Assembly: GCA_017792425.1 (NCBI GenBank)
Contig: CP051233.1
Coordinates: forward strand, 2,142,402 to 2,206,401
Source of the DNA: Thalassovita sp.
GTDB lineage: Bacteria > Pseudomonadota > Alphaproteobacteria > Rhodobacterales > Rhodobacteraceae
Reading direction: 5' to 3'
DNA length: 64,000 nucleotides
The notes beneath the pieces were generated by a model. It was not told where the DNA came from. It did no database searches and saw nothing but the letters and a program-made list of their open reading frames with translations. The translations under genes were made by a program, and so were the position numbers. Shown here one piece after another: positions 58,222 to 64,000 of the stretch (its first letter is position 1; each line of letters begins with the position of its first letter).

Positions 58222-59244
58222 ATGGACGCAATCTTCCTGCAAATCCTGAACGGGCTCGACAAGGGCTCGGCCTATGCGCTGATCGCGCTGGGTCTTACGC
58301 TTATCTTCGGCACGCTTGGCGTCGTGAACTTCGCCCACGGGGCGATCTTCATGATCGGCGCATTCGTTGCCGTCACGCTTCAACGTCTGCTCGGCCTGAG
58401 CTTCGTTACCCTGGACGAAACCCAGAAGGACTTCCTGGGGCGGCCGTTGAAGGTGGAAACCCCTTATGTCGAAAGCTGGTTCGGCAAAGACATCGGGACG
58501 GCGCTGATCGACTGGTCGGTGCCGCTGGCCGTGCTGCTGGCAATCCCGGTGATGCTGTTCATCGGCTATGCGATGGAACGCGGGCTGATCAAGCATTTCT
58601 ACAAGCGCGCCCATGCCGACCAGATCCTGGTGACCTTTGGCCTGGCGATCGTGCTGCAGGAAATCGTCAAGTACTTCTTCGGCGCCAACCCGATTCAGAC
58701 CCCCCCGCCCGCTGCCCTGAACGGCGTGGCGAATGTCGGAGCCCTGCTGGGCATGGACATCGTCTATCCGGTGTGGCGCATCGTCTACTTCTGCTTCTCG
58801 GCGCTGATCATCGGCGGGATCTTCGCATTCCTGCAGTTCACCACGTTCGGCATGGTCGTCCGCGCCGGTATGGCTGACCGGGAAACCGTGGGGCTGCTGG
58901 GCATCAATATCGACCGCCGCTTTACCATCATGTTCGGCGTCGCCGCCGCTGTGGCCGGTCTGGCCGGGGTGATGTACGGCCCGATCAACCCGCCCAACTA
59001 TCACATGGGCATGGACTTCCTGGTGCTGAGCTTCGTCGTGGTGGTTGTTGGCGGCATGGGGTCGCTTCCGGGCGCCGTGCTGGCTGGTTTCATGCTGGGT
59101 ATCCTGGAAAGCTTCGCCTCGACCACCTGGGCAACGACGACCATCCCCGGCATCAACCAAATCATCATCTACCTTGTTGCAATCATCGTCCTGCTGACCC
59201 GTCCTCGCGGGCTGATGGGCCGCAAAGGCGTCATGGAGGACTAA
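58222..59244 (+). CDS. livH: branched-chain-amino-acid-type ABC permease (LivH)
   Basis: A 340-residue, eight-TM permease. The ATG at 58222 follows AAGGTGGGG; a GTG at 58213 lies in the same frame. Signature GVVNFAHGAIFMIGAFVAVT near the N-terminus and, near the C-terminus, VVVVGGMGSLPGAVLAGFML (the EAA-like loop region). It pairs with LivM to form the channel. An insert of about 40 residues (GRPLKVETPYVESWF) is longer than in E. coli LivH. Overlaps nothing; 4 bp before livM. Confidence 0.95.
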   Translation: MDAIFLQILNGLDKGSAYALIALGLTLIFGTLGVVNFAHGAIFMIGAFVAVTLQRLLGLSFVTLDETQKDFLGRPLKVETPYVESWFGKDIGTALIDWSVPLAVLLAIPVMLFIGYAMERGLIKHFYKRAHADQILVTFGLAIVLQEIVKYFFGANPIQTPPPAALNGVANVGALLGMDIVYPVWRIVYFCFSALIIGGIFAFLQFTTFGMVVRAGMADRETVGLLGINIDRRFTIMFGVAAAVAGLAGVMYGPINPPNYHMGMDFLVLSFVVVVVGGMGSLPGAVLAGFMLGILESFASTTWATTTIPGINQIIIYLVAIIVLLTRPRGLMGRKGVMED

Positions 59245-59248
59245 TCCG

Positions 59249-60448
59249 ATGTTCGGACTGGATAAAAAAGACACCACCCTGCTGATCGCCGTGGCGCTGC
59301 TGACCATGTTTGCGCCGTTCATCCTGAACCCCTTCCCCACTGGCAGCGGGCTGGCGCAGTTCAATGCCGGCTACCCGGACCTGATGCAGCGTTTCGTGAT
59401 CTTCGGGATCTTCGCCATCGGCTTTAACATCCTGTTCGGCCTGACCGGATACCTGTCCTTTGGTCACGCGGCCTTTCTGGGGGTCGGTTCCTATGCCGCG
59501 GTTTGGATCTTCAAGCTGTTCACCTACAACATCGTTCCGGCGATCATCCTCAGCGTTGTCGTTGCAGCCCTGTTTTCGCTGCTGATCGGTTTTGTCAGCC
59601 TGCGGCGTTCGGGCATCTACTTCTCGATCCTGACGCTGGCCTTTGCGCAGATGTCCTTTGCGCTGGCCTATTCGGTGCTGTCGAACCCCAAGTTCAACCT
59701 GACCAACGGCGAAACCGGCCTGCAGGTCTATGCGGACGACCTGCAGATGTTCCACCGCGACGGCCTGCCCGACCTGCCGCACCTGTTCGGCCTGTCGATG
59801 CGGTCCACCCACACGATGGAGGTTGGCGCCTGGTCGTTCGACTTCAACACCGGCTACTATGTGTGCGCGGTGATCATGCTGGTCATGTTCTACCTGGCAA
59901 TCCGCCTGTTCCGCTCGCCCTTCGGGATGATGCTGCGCGCGGTCAAGTCGAACCAGCAGCGCATGCGCTATACCGGTCTGAACCCGCGTCCCTACACCCT
60001 GGCGGCCTTCGTGATCTCTGGCATGTATGCCGGTCTGGCCGGTGGGCTGCTGGCTGCGATGGACCCGCTGGCAGGCGCAGAACGCATGCAGTGGACCGCC
60101 TCGGGCGAAGTCGTTCTGATGACCATCCTGGGCGGCGCCGGCACGCTGATCGGCCCGGTCCTGGGGGCGGGTTTCATCAAGTATTTCGAGAACATCTTCT
60201 CGAAGATCAACGACAACATCCTGCATGGCTGGTTCAGCTTCCTGCCCGATGGGCTTGAGGATTTCGTCGTCACCATCCTGCATCCCTTCATCGGTAAGGG
60301 CTGGCACCTGACGCTGGGCCTGCTGTTCATGCTGGTCGTGATCTTCCTGCCCGGTGGACTGGTCGAGGGCGGTCAACGCCTGGGACGCTTGCTGCGTCGC
60401 AAGAAGGCCGACGAAAAGTCCCCGGCCAAAACCGAACCTGCGGAATAA
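59249..60448 (+). CDS. livM: branched-chain-amino-acid-type ABC permease (LivM)
   Basis: A 399-residue permease. Signature NILFGLTGYLSFGHAAFLGV and the loop TILGGAGTLIGPVLGAGFIK are those of LivM. The C-terminal tail is hydrophilic (RRKKADEKSPAKTEPAE). It lies 4 bp after livH and 12 bp before livG. About nine TM helices. Confidence 0.95.
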   Translation: MFGLDKKDTTLLIAVALLTMFAPFILNPFPTGSGLAQFNAGYPDLMQRFVIFGIFAIGFNILFGLTGYLSFGHAAFLGVGSYAAVWIFKLFTYNIVPAIILSVVVAALFSLLIGFVSLRRSGIYFSILTLAFAQMSFALAYSVLSNPKFNLTNGETGLQVYADDLQMFHRDGLPDLPHLFGLSMRSTHTMEVGAWSFDFNTGYYVCAVIMLVMFYLAIRLFRSPFGMMLRAVKSNQQRMRYTGLNPRPYTLAAFVISGMYAGLAGGLLAAMDPLAGAERMQWTASGEVVLMTILGGAGTLIGPVLGAGFIKYFENIFSKINDNILHGWFSFLPDGLEDFVVTILHPFIGKGWHLTLGLLFMLVVIFLPGGLVEGGQRLGRLLRRKKADEKSPAKTEPAE

Positions 60449-60460
60449 GGAGCGCAAACA

Positions 60461-61216
60461 ATGGGTATCCTTGAAGTCAAAGGCGTCAACAAACGCTTCG
60501 GCGGTCTGCAGGCCCTGGGCAACGTGAACCTGAGCGTGAAGGAAAACACCGTCCACGCGATCATCGGGCCGAACGGTGCGGGCAAGTCCACCCTGCTGAA
60601 CTGCCTTGTGGGCAAGCTGATCCCGGACACCGGGTCCGTCATGTTCGACGGTCAGTCGGTGCTGGGACGCCAGCCGCACGAAATCAACCAGATGGGCATC
60701 AGCCGCGTGTTCCAGACGCCGGAAATCTTTGGTGATCTGACCGTCATGGAAAACATGATGATCCCGATCTTTGCCCACCGCGACGGTGCGTTCCGCATGC
60801 ATGCCCTAAAAAACATGCTGGCCGACAAGAATGTCGTGGAAGCGGCCGAGAAGATGCTGGTGGACATGAACATGGCCGACAAGCGCAACATGCATACCGC
60901 ATCCATGTCGCGTGGTGACAAGCGGCGGCTGGAAATCGGCATGTGCCTGGCGCAGGAACCGCGGCTGCTGCTGCTGGACGAACCGACCGCGGGCATGGCG
61001 CGCGCCGACACCAACAACACCATCGACCTGCTGAAGCAGATCAAGGAAGAGCGCAACATCACCATCGCCATCATCGAACACGACATGCACGTCGTGTTCA
61101 GCCTGGCCAACCGGATCACCGTTCTGGCGCAGGGCACCCCCCTGGTCGAGGACGATCCGCAAAACATCAAGGGCAACCCCAAGGTGCGCGAAGCGTACCT
61201 GGGCGAGACCGCGTAA
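60461..61216 (+). CDS. livG: ABC transporter ATPase (LivG)
   Basis: A 251-residue ATPase. Walker A GPNGAGKSTLLN, Walker B RLLLLDEPTAGMA, and an ABC signature that reads MSRGDKRRLEIGMCLAQEP, with S-R-G-D in place of LSGGQ, as in several Liv/Urt-type G subunits. GAGCGC-like ribosome site upstream (GGAGCGCAAACA). Energises the permease with livF. The unusual signature is worth noting but is known in the family. Confidence 0.94.
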   Translation: MGILEVKGVNKRFGGLQALGNVNLSVKENTVHAIIGPNGAGKSTLLNCLVGKLIPDTGSVMFDGQSVLGRQPHEINQMGISRVFQTPEIFGDLTVMENMMIPIFAHRDGAFRMHALKNMLADKNVVEAAEKMLVDMNMADKRNMHTASMSRGDKRRLEIGMCLAQEPRLLLLDEPTAGMARADTNNTIDLLKQIKEERNITIAIIEHDMHVVFSLANRITVLAQGTPLVEDDPQNIKGNPKVREAYLGETA

Positions 61217-61228
61217 GGAGAGGCAGCC

Positions 61229-61984
61229 ATGAACGTCAAACCGGATTTCTCCAAGGGGCATAACCTTGCCGAAACCGCACCGGCCTTCCTGTCGGTCTGG
61301 GACATCCACGCCTACTATGGCGAAAGCTACATCGTGCAGGGCGTCAGCTTTAACGTGCACGAGGGCGAAATCCTGGCGCTGCTGGGCCGCAACGGGGCGG
61401 GCAAGACATCCACCCTGCGGGCCATCGCGCGGCTGGACAACCCGGCGATCCACAAGGGCGAAGTCTGGCTGGACCACCAGCCGCTGCACCTGAAGAACAG
61501 CTACCAGGCGGCGCAGAACGGCATCGGGCTGGTTCCCGAAGACCGCCGCATCATCCCCGGCCTGACGGTCGAGGAAAACCTGAAGCTGGCGCAGATCGCC
61601 CCGCCGATCGGATGGTCCATCGAACGCCTGTACGAATTGTTCCCCCGCCTGGGCGAACGCCGCAACCAGGAAGGCGTCACGCTGTCGGGTGGTGAGCAGC
61701 AGATGCTGGCCATCGCGCGGGCGCTGGCGCGGGACATCAAGGTTCTGCTGCTGGACGAACCCTATGAAGGCTTGGCGCCGGTGATCGTGGACGAGATCGA
61801 GCGCACCCTGCGCAAGATCAAGGAACAGGGCATCACAACGGTGATCGTGGAACAGAACGCCGTGCGCGCGCTGGAACTGTCCGACCGTTCGGTCATCCTG
61901 GACACCGGCAGCGTGGTCTTTGACGGCTCGGCCTCTGAAGTGCTGGGCAACAAGGAACTGCGTGAAGAGTATCTGGCCATCTGA
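61229..61984 (+). CDS. livF: ABC transporter ATPase (LivF)
   Basis: A 251-residue ATPase. Walker A is LLGRNGAGKTSTLRAI, the signature LSGGEQQMLAIARAL, and Walker B VLLLDEPYEGLAP (the YEGLAP is typical of LivF). It starts 12 bp after livG with AAGGAGAGG. Two hairpins follow; the second (62098-62124) is a classic terminator, so transcription of the five-gene operon ends here. Confidence 0.96.
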   Translation: MNVKPDFSKGHNLAETAPAFLSVWDIHAYYGESYIVQGVSFNVHEGEILALLGRNGAGKTSTLRAIARLDNPAIHKGEVWLDHQPLHLKNSYQAAQNGIGLVPEDRRIIPGLTVEENLKLAQIAPPIGWSIERLYELFPRLGERRNQEGVTLSGGEQQMLAIARALARDIKVLLLDEPYEGLAPVIVDEIERTLRKIKEQGITTVIVEQNAVRALELSDRSVILDTGSVVFDGSASEVLGNKELREEYLAI

Positions 61985-61992
61985 GCCGGACA

Positions 61993-62031
61993 GACCCGCC
62001 CCCTTCTGTTGCTGCTTGCCGGGGGCGGGTC
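61993..62031 (+). terminator. hairpin immediately after livF
   Basis: GACCCGCCCCC and GGGGGCGGGTC, an 11-bp perfect stem with a 17-nt loop, beginning 9 bp after the livF stop. No T-run, so it is probably mRNA-protecting rather than terminating. Confidence 0.55.
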
Positions 62032-62097
62032 ACCAAATTGCACGGGCAAACCGATTAACCCCGGACCCGGGGCAAATGCCACCGGGTTATCCTCCTG

Positions 62098-62124
62098 CCC
62101 CGTCCCTATGGGACGGGGTTTTTT
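62098..62124 (+). terminator. Rho-independent terminator of the ABC operon
   Basis: CCCCGTCCC, loop TAT, GGGACGGGG, then TTTTTTG: a 9-bp stem and six Ts, 114 bp after livF. It converges on the HhH gene that ends at 62130. Confidence 0.95.
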
Positions 62125-62129
62125 GTTTC

Positions 62130-62609
62130 TTATTTCTTCTTGGCTTTTTTCTTCTTCGCGGATTTTTTAGCCGGTTTTTTCCCGGCCTTCTTGGCTGTCT
62201 TTTTTTCCGGCTTGTCCGCTTTCTTCTTTTTCCTGGTCTTTTCGGCTTTGTCGCCGGACGTCTTAGCTTTGGCTTTCTTGGGCTTGTCTTTCTTGCCCTT
62301 GCCCGCCTCTTTCTTTTTGCCTTCCTTCTTTTTCCCCGACTTTTTCCCGGACGTCTTCACCGCTTCTGCCGGGCGCTCCTCTGGCGCAGCCTCTGCCGGG
62401 GTCGTCTGGGTCGGGATTTCCTCGGGCAGGACGGCGACCACCTCCTTGGCGGCGTGGATCAGGGCGGCGGCGCGGGCCGGGCCGATGCCGCTGATCTTGG
62501 TCAGGGCCGCCGGGTCCGCGATGGCCAGATCGGCGGCGTTGTGAATGCCCATGTCGGCAAGCTGAGTGGCAATCGCGGGGCCGATCCCCTTGATGCTGGT
62601 CGTGTCCAT
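62130..62609 (-). CDS. helix-hairpin-helix protein with lysine-rich histone H1-like tail
   Basis: A 159-residue protein starting at 62609 (MDTTSIKGIGPAIATQLADM). Two HhH motifs (IKGIGPAIATQL and ISGIGPARAAALIH) form a DNA-binding unit at 5-55. A linker (PTQTTPAEAAPEERPAEAVK) leads to a tail from ~88 rich in K, A, P, E with repeated KKAKKK-like runs. It is a nucleoid-type protein of unknown role, similar in design to bacterial H1-like proteins fused to an HhH. A longer start at 62663 is not needed. Confidence 0.8.
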   Translation of the reverse strand: MDTTSIKGIGPAIATQLADMGIHNAADLAIADPAALTKISGIGPARAAALIHAAKEVVAVLPEEIPTQTTPAEAAPEERPAEAVKTSGKKSGKKKEGKKKEAGKGKKDKPKKAKAKTSGDKAEKTRKKKKADKPEKKTAKKAGKKPAKKSAKKKKAKKK

Positions 62610-62661
62610 ATCGGTTTTCCTGCTCTGGGGGCGCTGGTTGGCGCAGTTGGAATGCACATAC

Positions 62662-62675
62662 AATGTATATACATT
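62662..62675. promoter_or_regulatory. palindromic operator candidate
   Basis: AATGTATATACATT, a perfect 14-bp palindrome in the 99-bp gap between the HhH gene start and the SDR stop; it lies about 50 bp upstream of the HhH start, so may overlap its promoter. Confidence 0.6.
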
Positions 62676-62708
62676 TCAGACCGCAGAAAGAAAAGCCAGC
62701 GCCCTGAT

Positions 62709-63512
62709 TTATTGCGCGGTCCAGCCGCCATCCACGGGGATCGCGGTGCCGGTCACGTTATGGGCCACTGGCGCGCACAGCCACAGCGCCAGCGCACCGA
62801 TTTCAGACGGGTCCGACATTCGGCCCGAAGGCTGTTTTTCCGTCACCAGATCCGCAATCCCGGCCTCGCGGTCACCGCCGAACTGCGCCACGCGCGCGTC
62901 GATCTGCGGACCGAGGATAGCGGTTTCAGTCCAGCCGGGACAGATGCAGTTGACGGTGACGCCACCCTGAGCCCGTTTCCCCTGCGCGGCGTATTCCAGC
63001 GCGGCCACGCGGCTGAGCCCCACCAGCCCGAACTTGGCGGCAACATAGGGGGCCTTTTCCTTGCTGGCCACCAGCCCGTGCACGCTGGCGATGTTCACCA
63101 CCCGGCCATATCCGCGTTCGGCCATCCGGGGCAGCGCCGCCTGCATGGTATAGAAGGCCGCCGACAGGTTGATCTGCAGGATCGCCTCCCATTTCTCTGC
63201 CGGCATGTCCTTCAGCGGGGCGGTATGCTGGATACCCGCGTTGTTGACCAGGATATCTGCCCCGCCCCAGGCCTGCACCGCATCCATCATGGCGGTGATC
63301 TGGTCGGGGTAGCGCAGATCGCCCGCGAAATATTCGGCCTGCGGCGACCCCTTGGCGCGCAGGTGTTCGCATACCTCGTGGATTTGCGCATCCCCGGCGA
63401 TGCCATGCACGGCAATCCGCGCCCCTGCGCTGGCCAGCGATTCCGCGATGGCCAATCCGATGCCCTGCACCGATCCGGTGACAAGGGCGGTTTTTCCGGT
63501 CAGGTCTGTCAT
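62709..63512 (-). CDS. short-chain dehydrogenase, 3-hydroxybutyrate dehydrogenase-like
   Basis: A 267-residue SDR. The ATG at 63512 (MTDLTGKTALVTGSVQGIGL) overlaps the upstream ligase stop by 4 bp; the longer frame would run through the ligase. TGSVQGIG (cofactor loop), NNAGIQH, ASVHGLVASK, YVAAK (Y-x3-K) and PGWTETAIL are intact. The layout and the pairing with an acyl-CoA ligase suggest 3-hydroxybutyrate oxidation to acetoacetate, which is activated by the ligase; another 3-hydroxyacid is possible. Confidence 0.8.
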   Translation of the reverse strand: MTDLTGKTALVTGSVQGIGLAIAESLASAGARIAVHGIAGDAQIHEVCEHLRAKGSPQAEYFAGDLRYPDQITAMMDAVQAWGGADILVNNAGIQHTAPLKDMPAEKWEAILQINLSAAFYTMQAALPRMAERGYGRVVNIASVHGLVASKEKAPYVAAKFGLVGLSRVAALEYAAQGKRAQGGVTVNCICPGWTETAILGPQIDARVAQFGGDREAGIADLVTEKQPSGRMSDPSEIGALALWLCAPVAHNVTGTAIPVDGGWTAQ

Positions 63513-64000
63513 GTCTTCATCTCCTTCAGGCGGTCGCGCAGGTCCGTTTTCAGAACCTTGCCATAGTTGTTCTTGGGCAGTTCGGTGATTGGGTAGTAAT
63601 CCTTGGGCCGCTTGAACCGGGCGATCTGCGACAGGCAGTGCGCGTCCAACGCCTTTGGGTCCAGGTTCCGACCGGGCTTGGTGACGACGAAGGCCACCAC
63701 GTCTTCGCCCCATTCGGCATTGGGGCGTCCGATCACGCTGACCTCTTGCACGTCGGGGTGAGTCAGCAGGGCCTCTTCGACCTCGCGCGGGTAGATGTTT
63801 GTCCCGCCCGAGATGATCATGTCCTTGGACCGGTCCTGCATGGTGACATAGCCGTCTTCGTCCATGAATCCCACGTCGCCGGTCAGCAGCCAGCCGTCCA
63901 CGATGGTTTTTTCCGTCGCCTCGGGGTTCTGCCAGTACCCGGGCATGACCAGATCGCCGCGGACCATGATTTCACCGGGCTGGCCGGGGGGCAGCGGTTT
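63509..64000 (-). CDS. AMP-dependent acyl-CoA synthetase (C-terminal part, cut by right edge)
   Basis: The last 163 residues of an ANL-superfamily adenylate-forming ligase. GYWQNPEATEKTIVDGWLLT leads to GDVGFMDEDG and the hinge aspartate region (QDRSKDMI), then NIYPREVEEALLTHPDVQEV and the catalytic-lysine region NNYGKVLKTDLRDRL. The N-terminal part lies outside the window. The stop overlaps the SDR start by 4 bp. The substrate cannot be decided from this part; a short or medium 3-hydroxy or keto acid fits the neighbour. Confidence 0.93.
   Translation of the reverse strand, partial: KPLPPGQPGEIMVRGDLVMPGYWQNPEATEKTIVDGWLLTGDVGFMDEDGYVTMQDRSKDMIISGGTNIYPREVEEALLTHPDVQEVSVIGRPNAEWGEDVVAFVVTKPGRNLDPKALDAHCLSQIARFKRPKDYYPITELPKNNYGKVLKTDLRDRLKEMKT

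Noticed and set aside
56817..58262. 481-codon open frame on the minus strand
   Set aside because: Antisense to the binding-protein gene, whose Tat signal, fold and operon context are convincing.
59231..60802. 523-codon open frame on the minus strand
   Set aside because: Antisense shadow of livM and livG; His/Gln-rich translation typical of such shadows.
1..64000. CRISPR arrays, rRNA genes, insertion sequences
   Set aside because: No regular spaced repeats, rRNA segments or transposase ORFs with terminal inverted repeats were seen.

Overview
The window reads as one chromosome segment of a marine-type alphaproteobacterium of the order Rhodobacterales (Roseobacter group). The evidence is a ChpT-type phosphotransferase, a GapR/DUF2312 nucleoid protein, DUF3553, a sodium:solute symporter fused to a histidine kinase, the glnB-glnA pair, and a yajC-secD-secF-orf117-ccmABCDG cluster like that described around the Rhodobacter capsulatus hel genes. 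Most of the core DNA is GC-rich and tightly packed.

Layout. 1-8.2 kb is core: a partial OlsB-like acyltransferase, DUF3553, chpT, the obgE-proB-proA operon, a GNAT enzyme, rplU-rpmA and two DUF2059 secreted proteins. A tRNA-Ser(CGA) at 8321-8410 carries the left end of an integrated island of about 16.4 kb (8396-24839). The island is bounded by a perfect 16-bp direct repeat of the tRNA 3' end, and all its genes lie on the minus strand. From right to left it holds a tyrosine integrase, a coiled hypothetical, AlpA, two tiny coupled ORFs, a VapE-type primase/helicase and a terminase-small-subunit-like protein. Next comes a six-gene defence operon, hsdM / HEPN / MNT-hsdS fusion / membrane pentapeptide protein / FRG protein / hsdR, then an orphan gene and decayed phage polyvalent-protein fragments. 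The int-alpA-primase-terS set resembles phage satellites (PICI-like). The six defence genes are chained by five 4-bp stop/start overlaps.

25-34 kb is core: tRNA-Leu(UAG), nnr, glnB-glnA, a TM-anchored hypothetical, purB, a 50-residue secreted protein, a fliG gene whose start codon lies inside a 25-bp hairpin, and an LpxL-family acyltransferase. 33.7-43.2 kb has DUF1223, trkH, the ccm cytochrome c maturation genes, a Mth938-like protein, a TSUP exporter and secF-secD-yajC. 43.4-50.5 kb has serS, gapR, a FadB-like protein with eroded catalytic residues, a DksA-like protein, and a sulfur-handling group (MBL persulfide dioxygenase-like, two YeeE/YedE proteins, a DUF442 sulfurtransferase). 50.5-64 kb has a FliM/FliN-like protein and a response regulator/symporter-kinase operon. 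It then has an XRE short-chain-fatty-acid-type regulator divergent from a five-gene branched-chain-amino-acid-type ABC transporter, an HhH protein with a lysine tail, and a 3-hydroxybutyrate-dehydrogenase-like SDR overlapping an acyl-CoA synthetase cut by the right edge.

The most interesting part is the defence operon. A HEPN/MNT toxin-antitoxin-like pair sits inside a type I restriction-modification operon, with the MNT nucleotidyltransferase fused in frame to the specificity subunit, alongside a two-TM pentapeptide-repeat protein and an FRG-domain protein. All functional statements rest on reading motifs by eye; no database search was possible.
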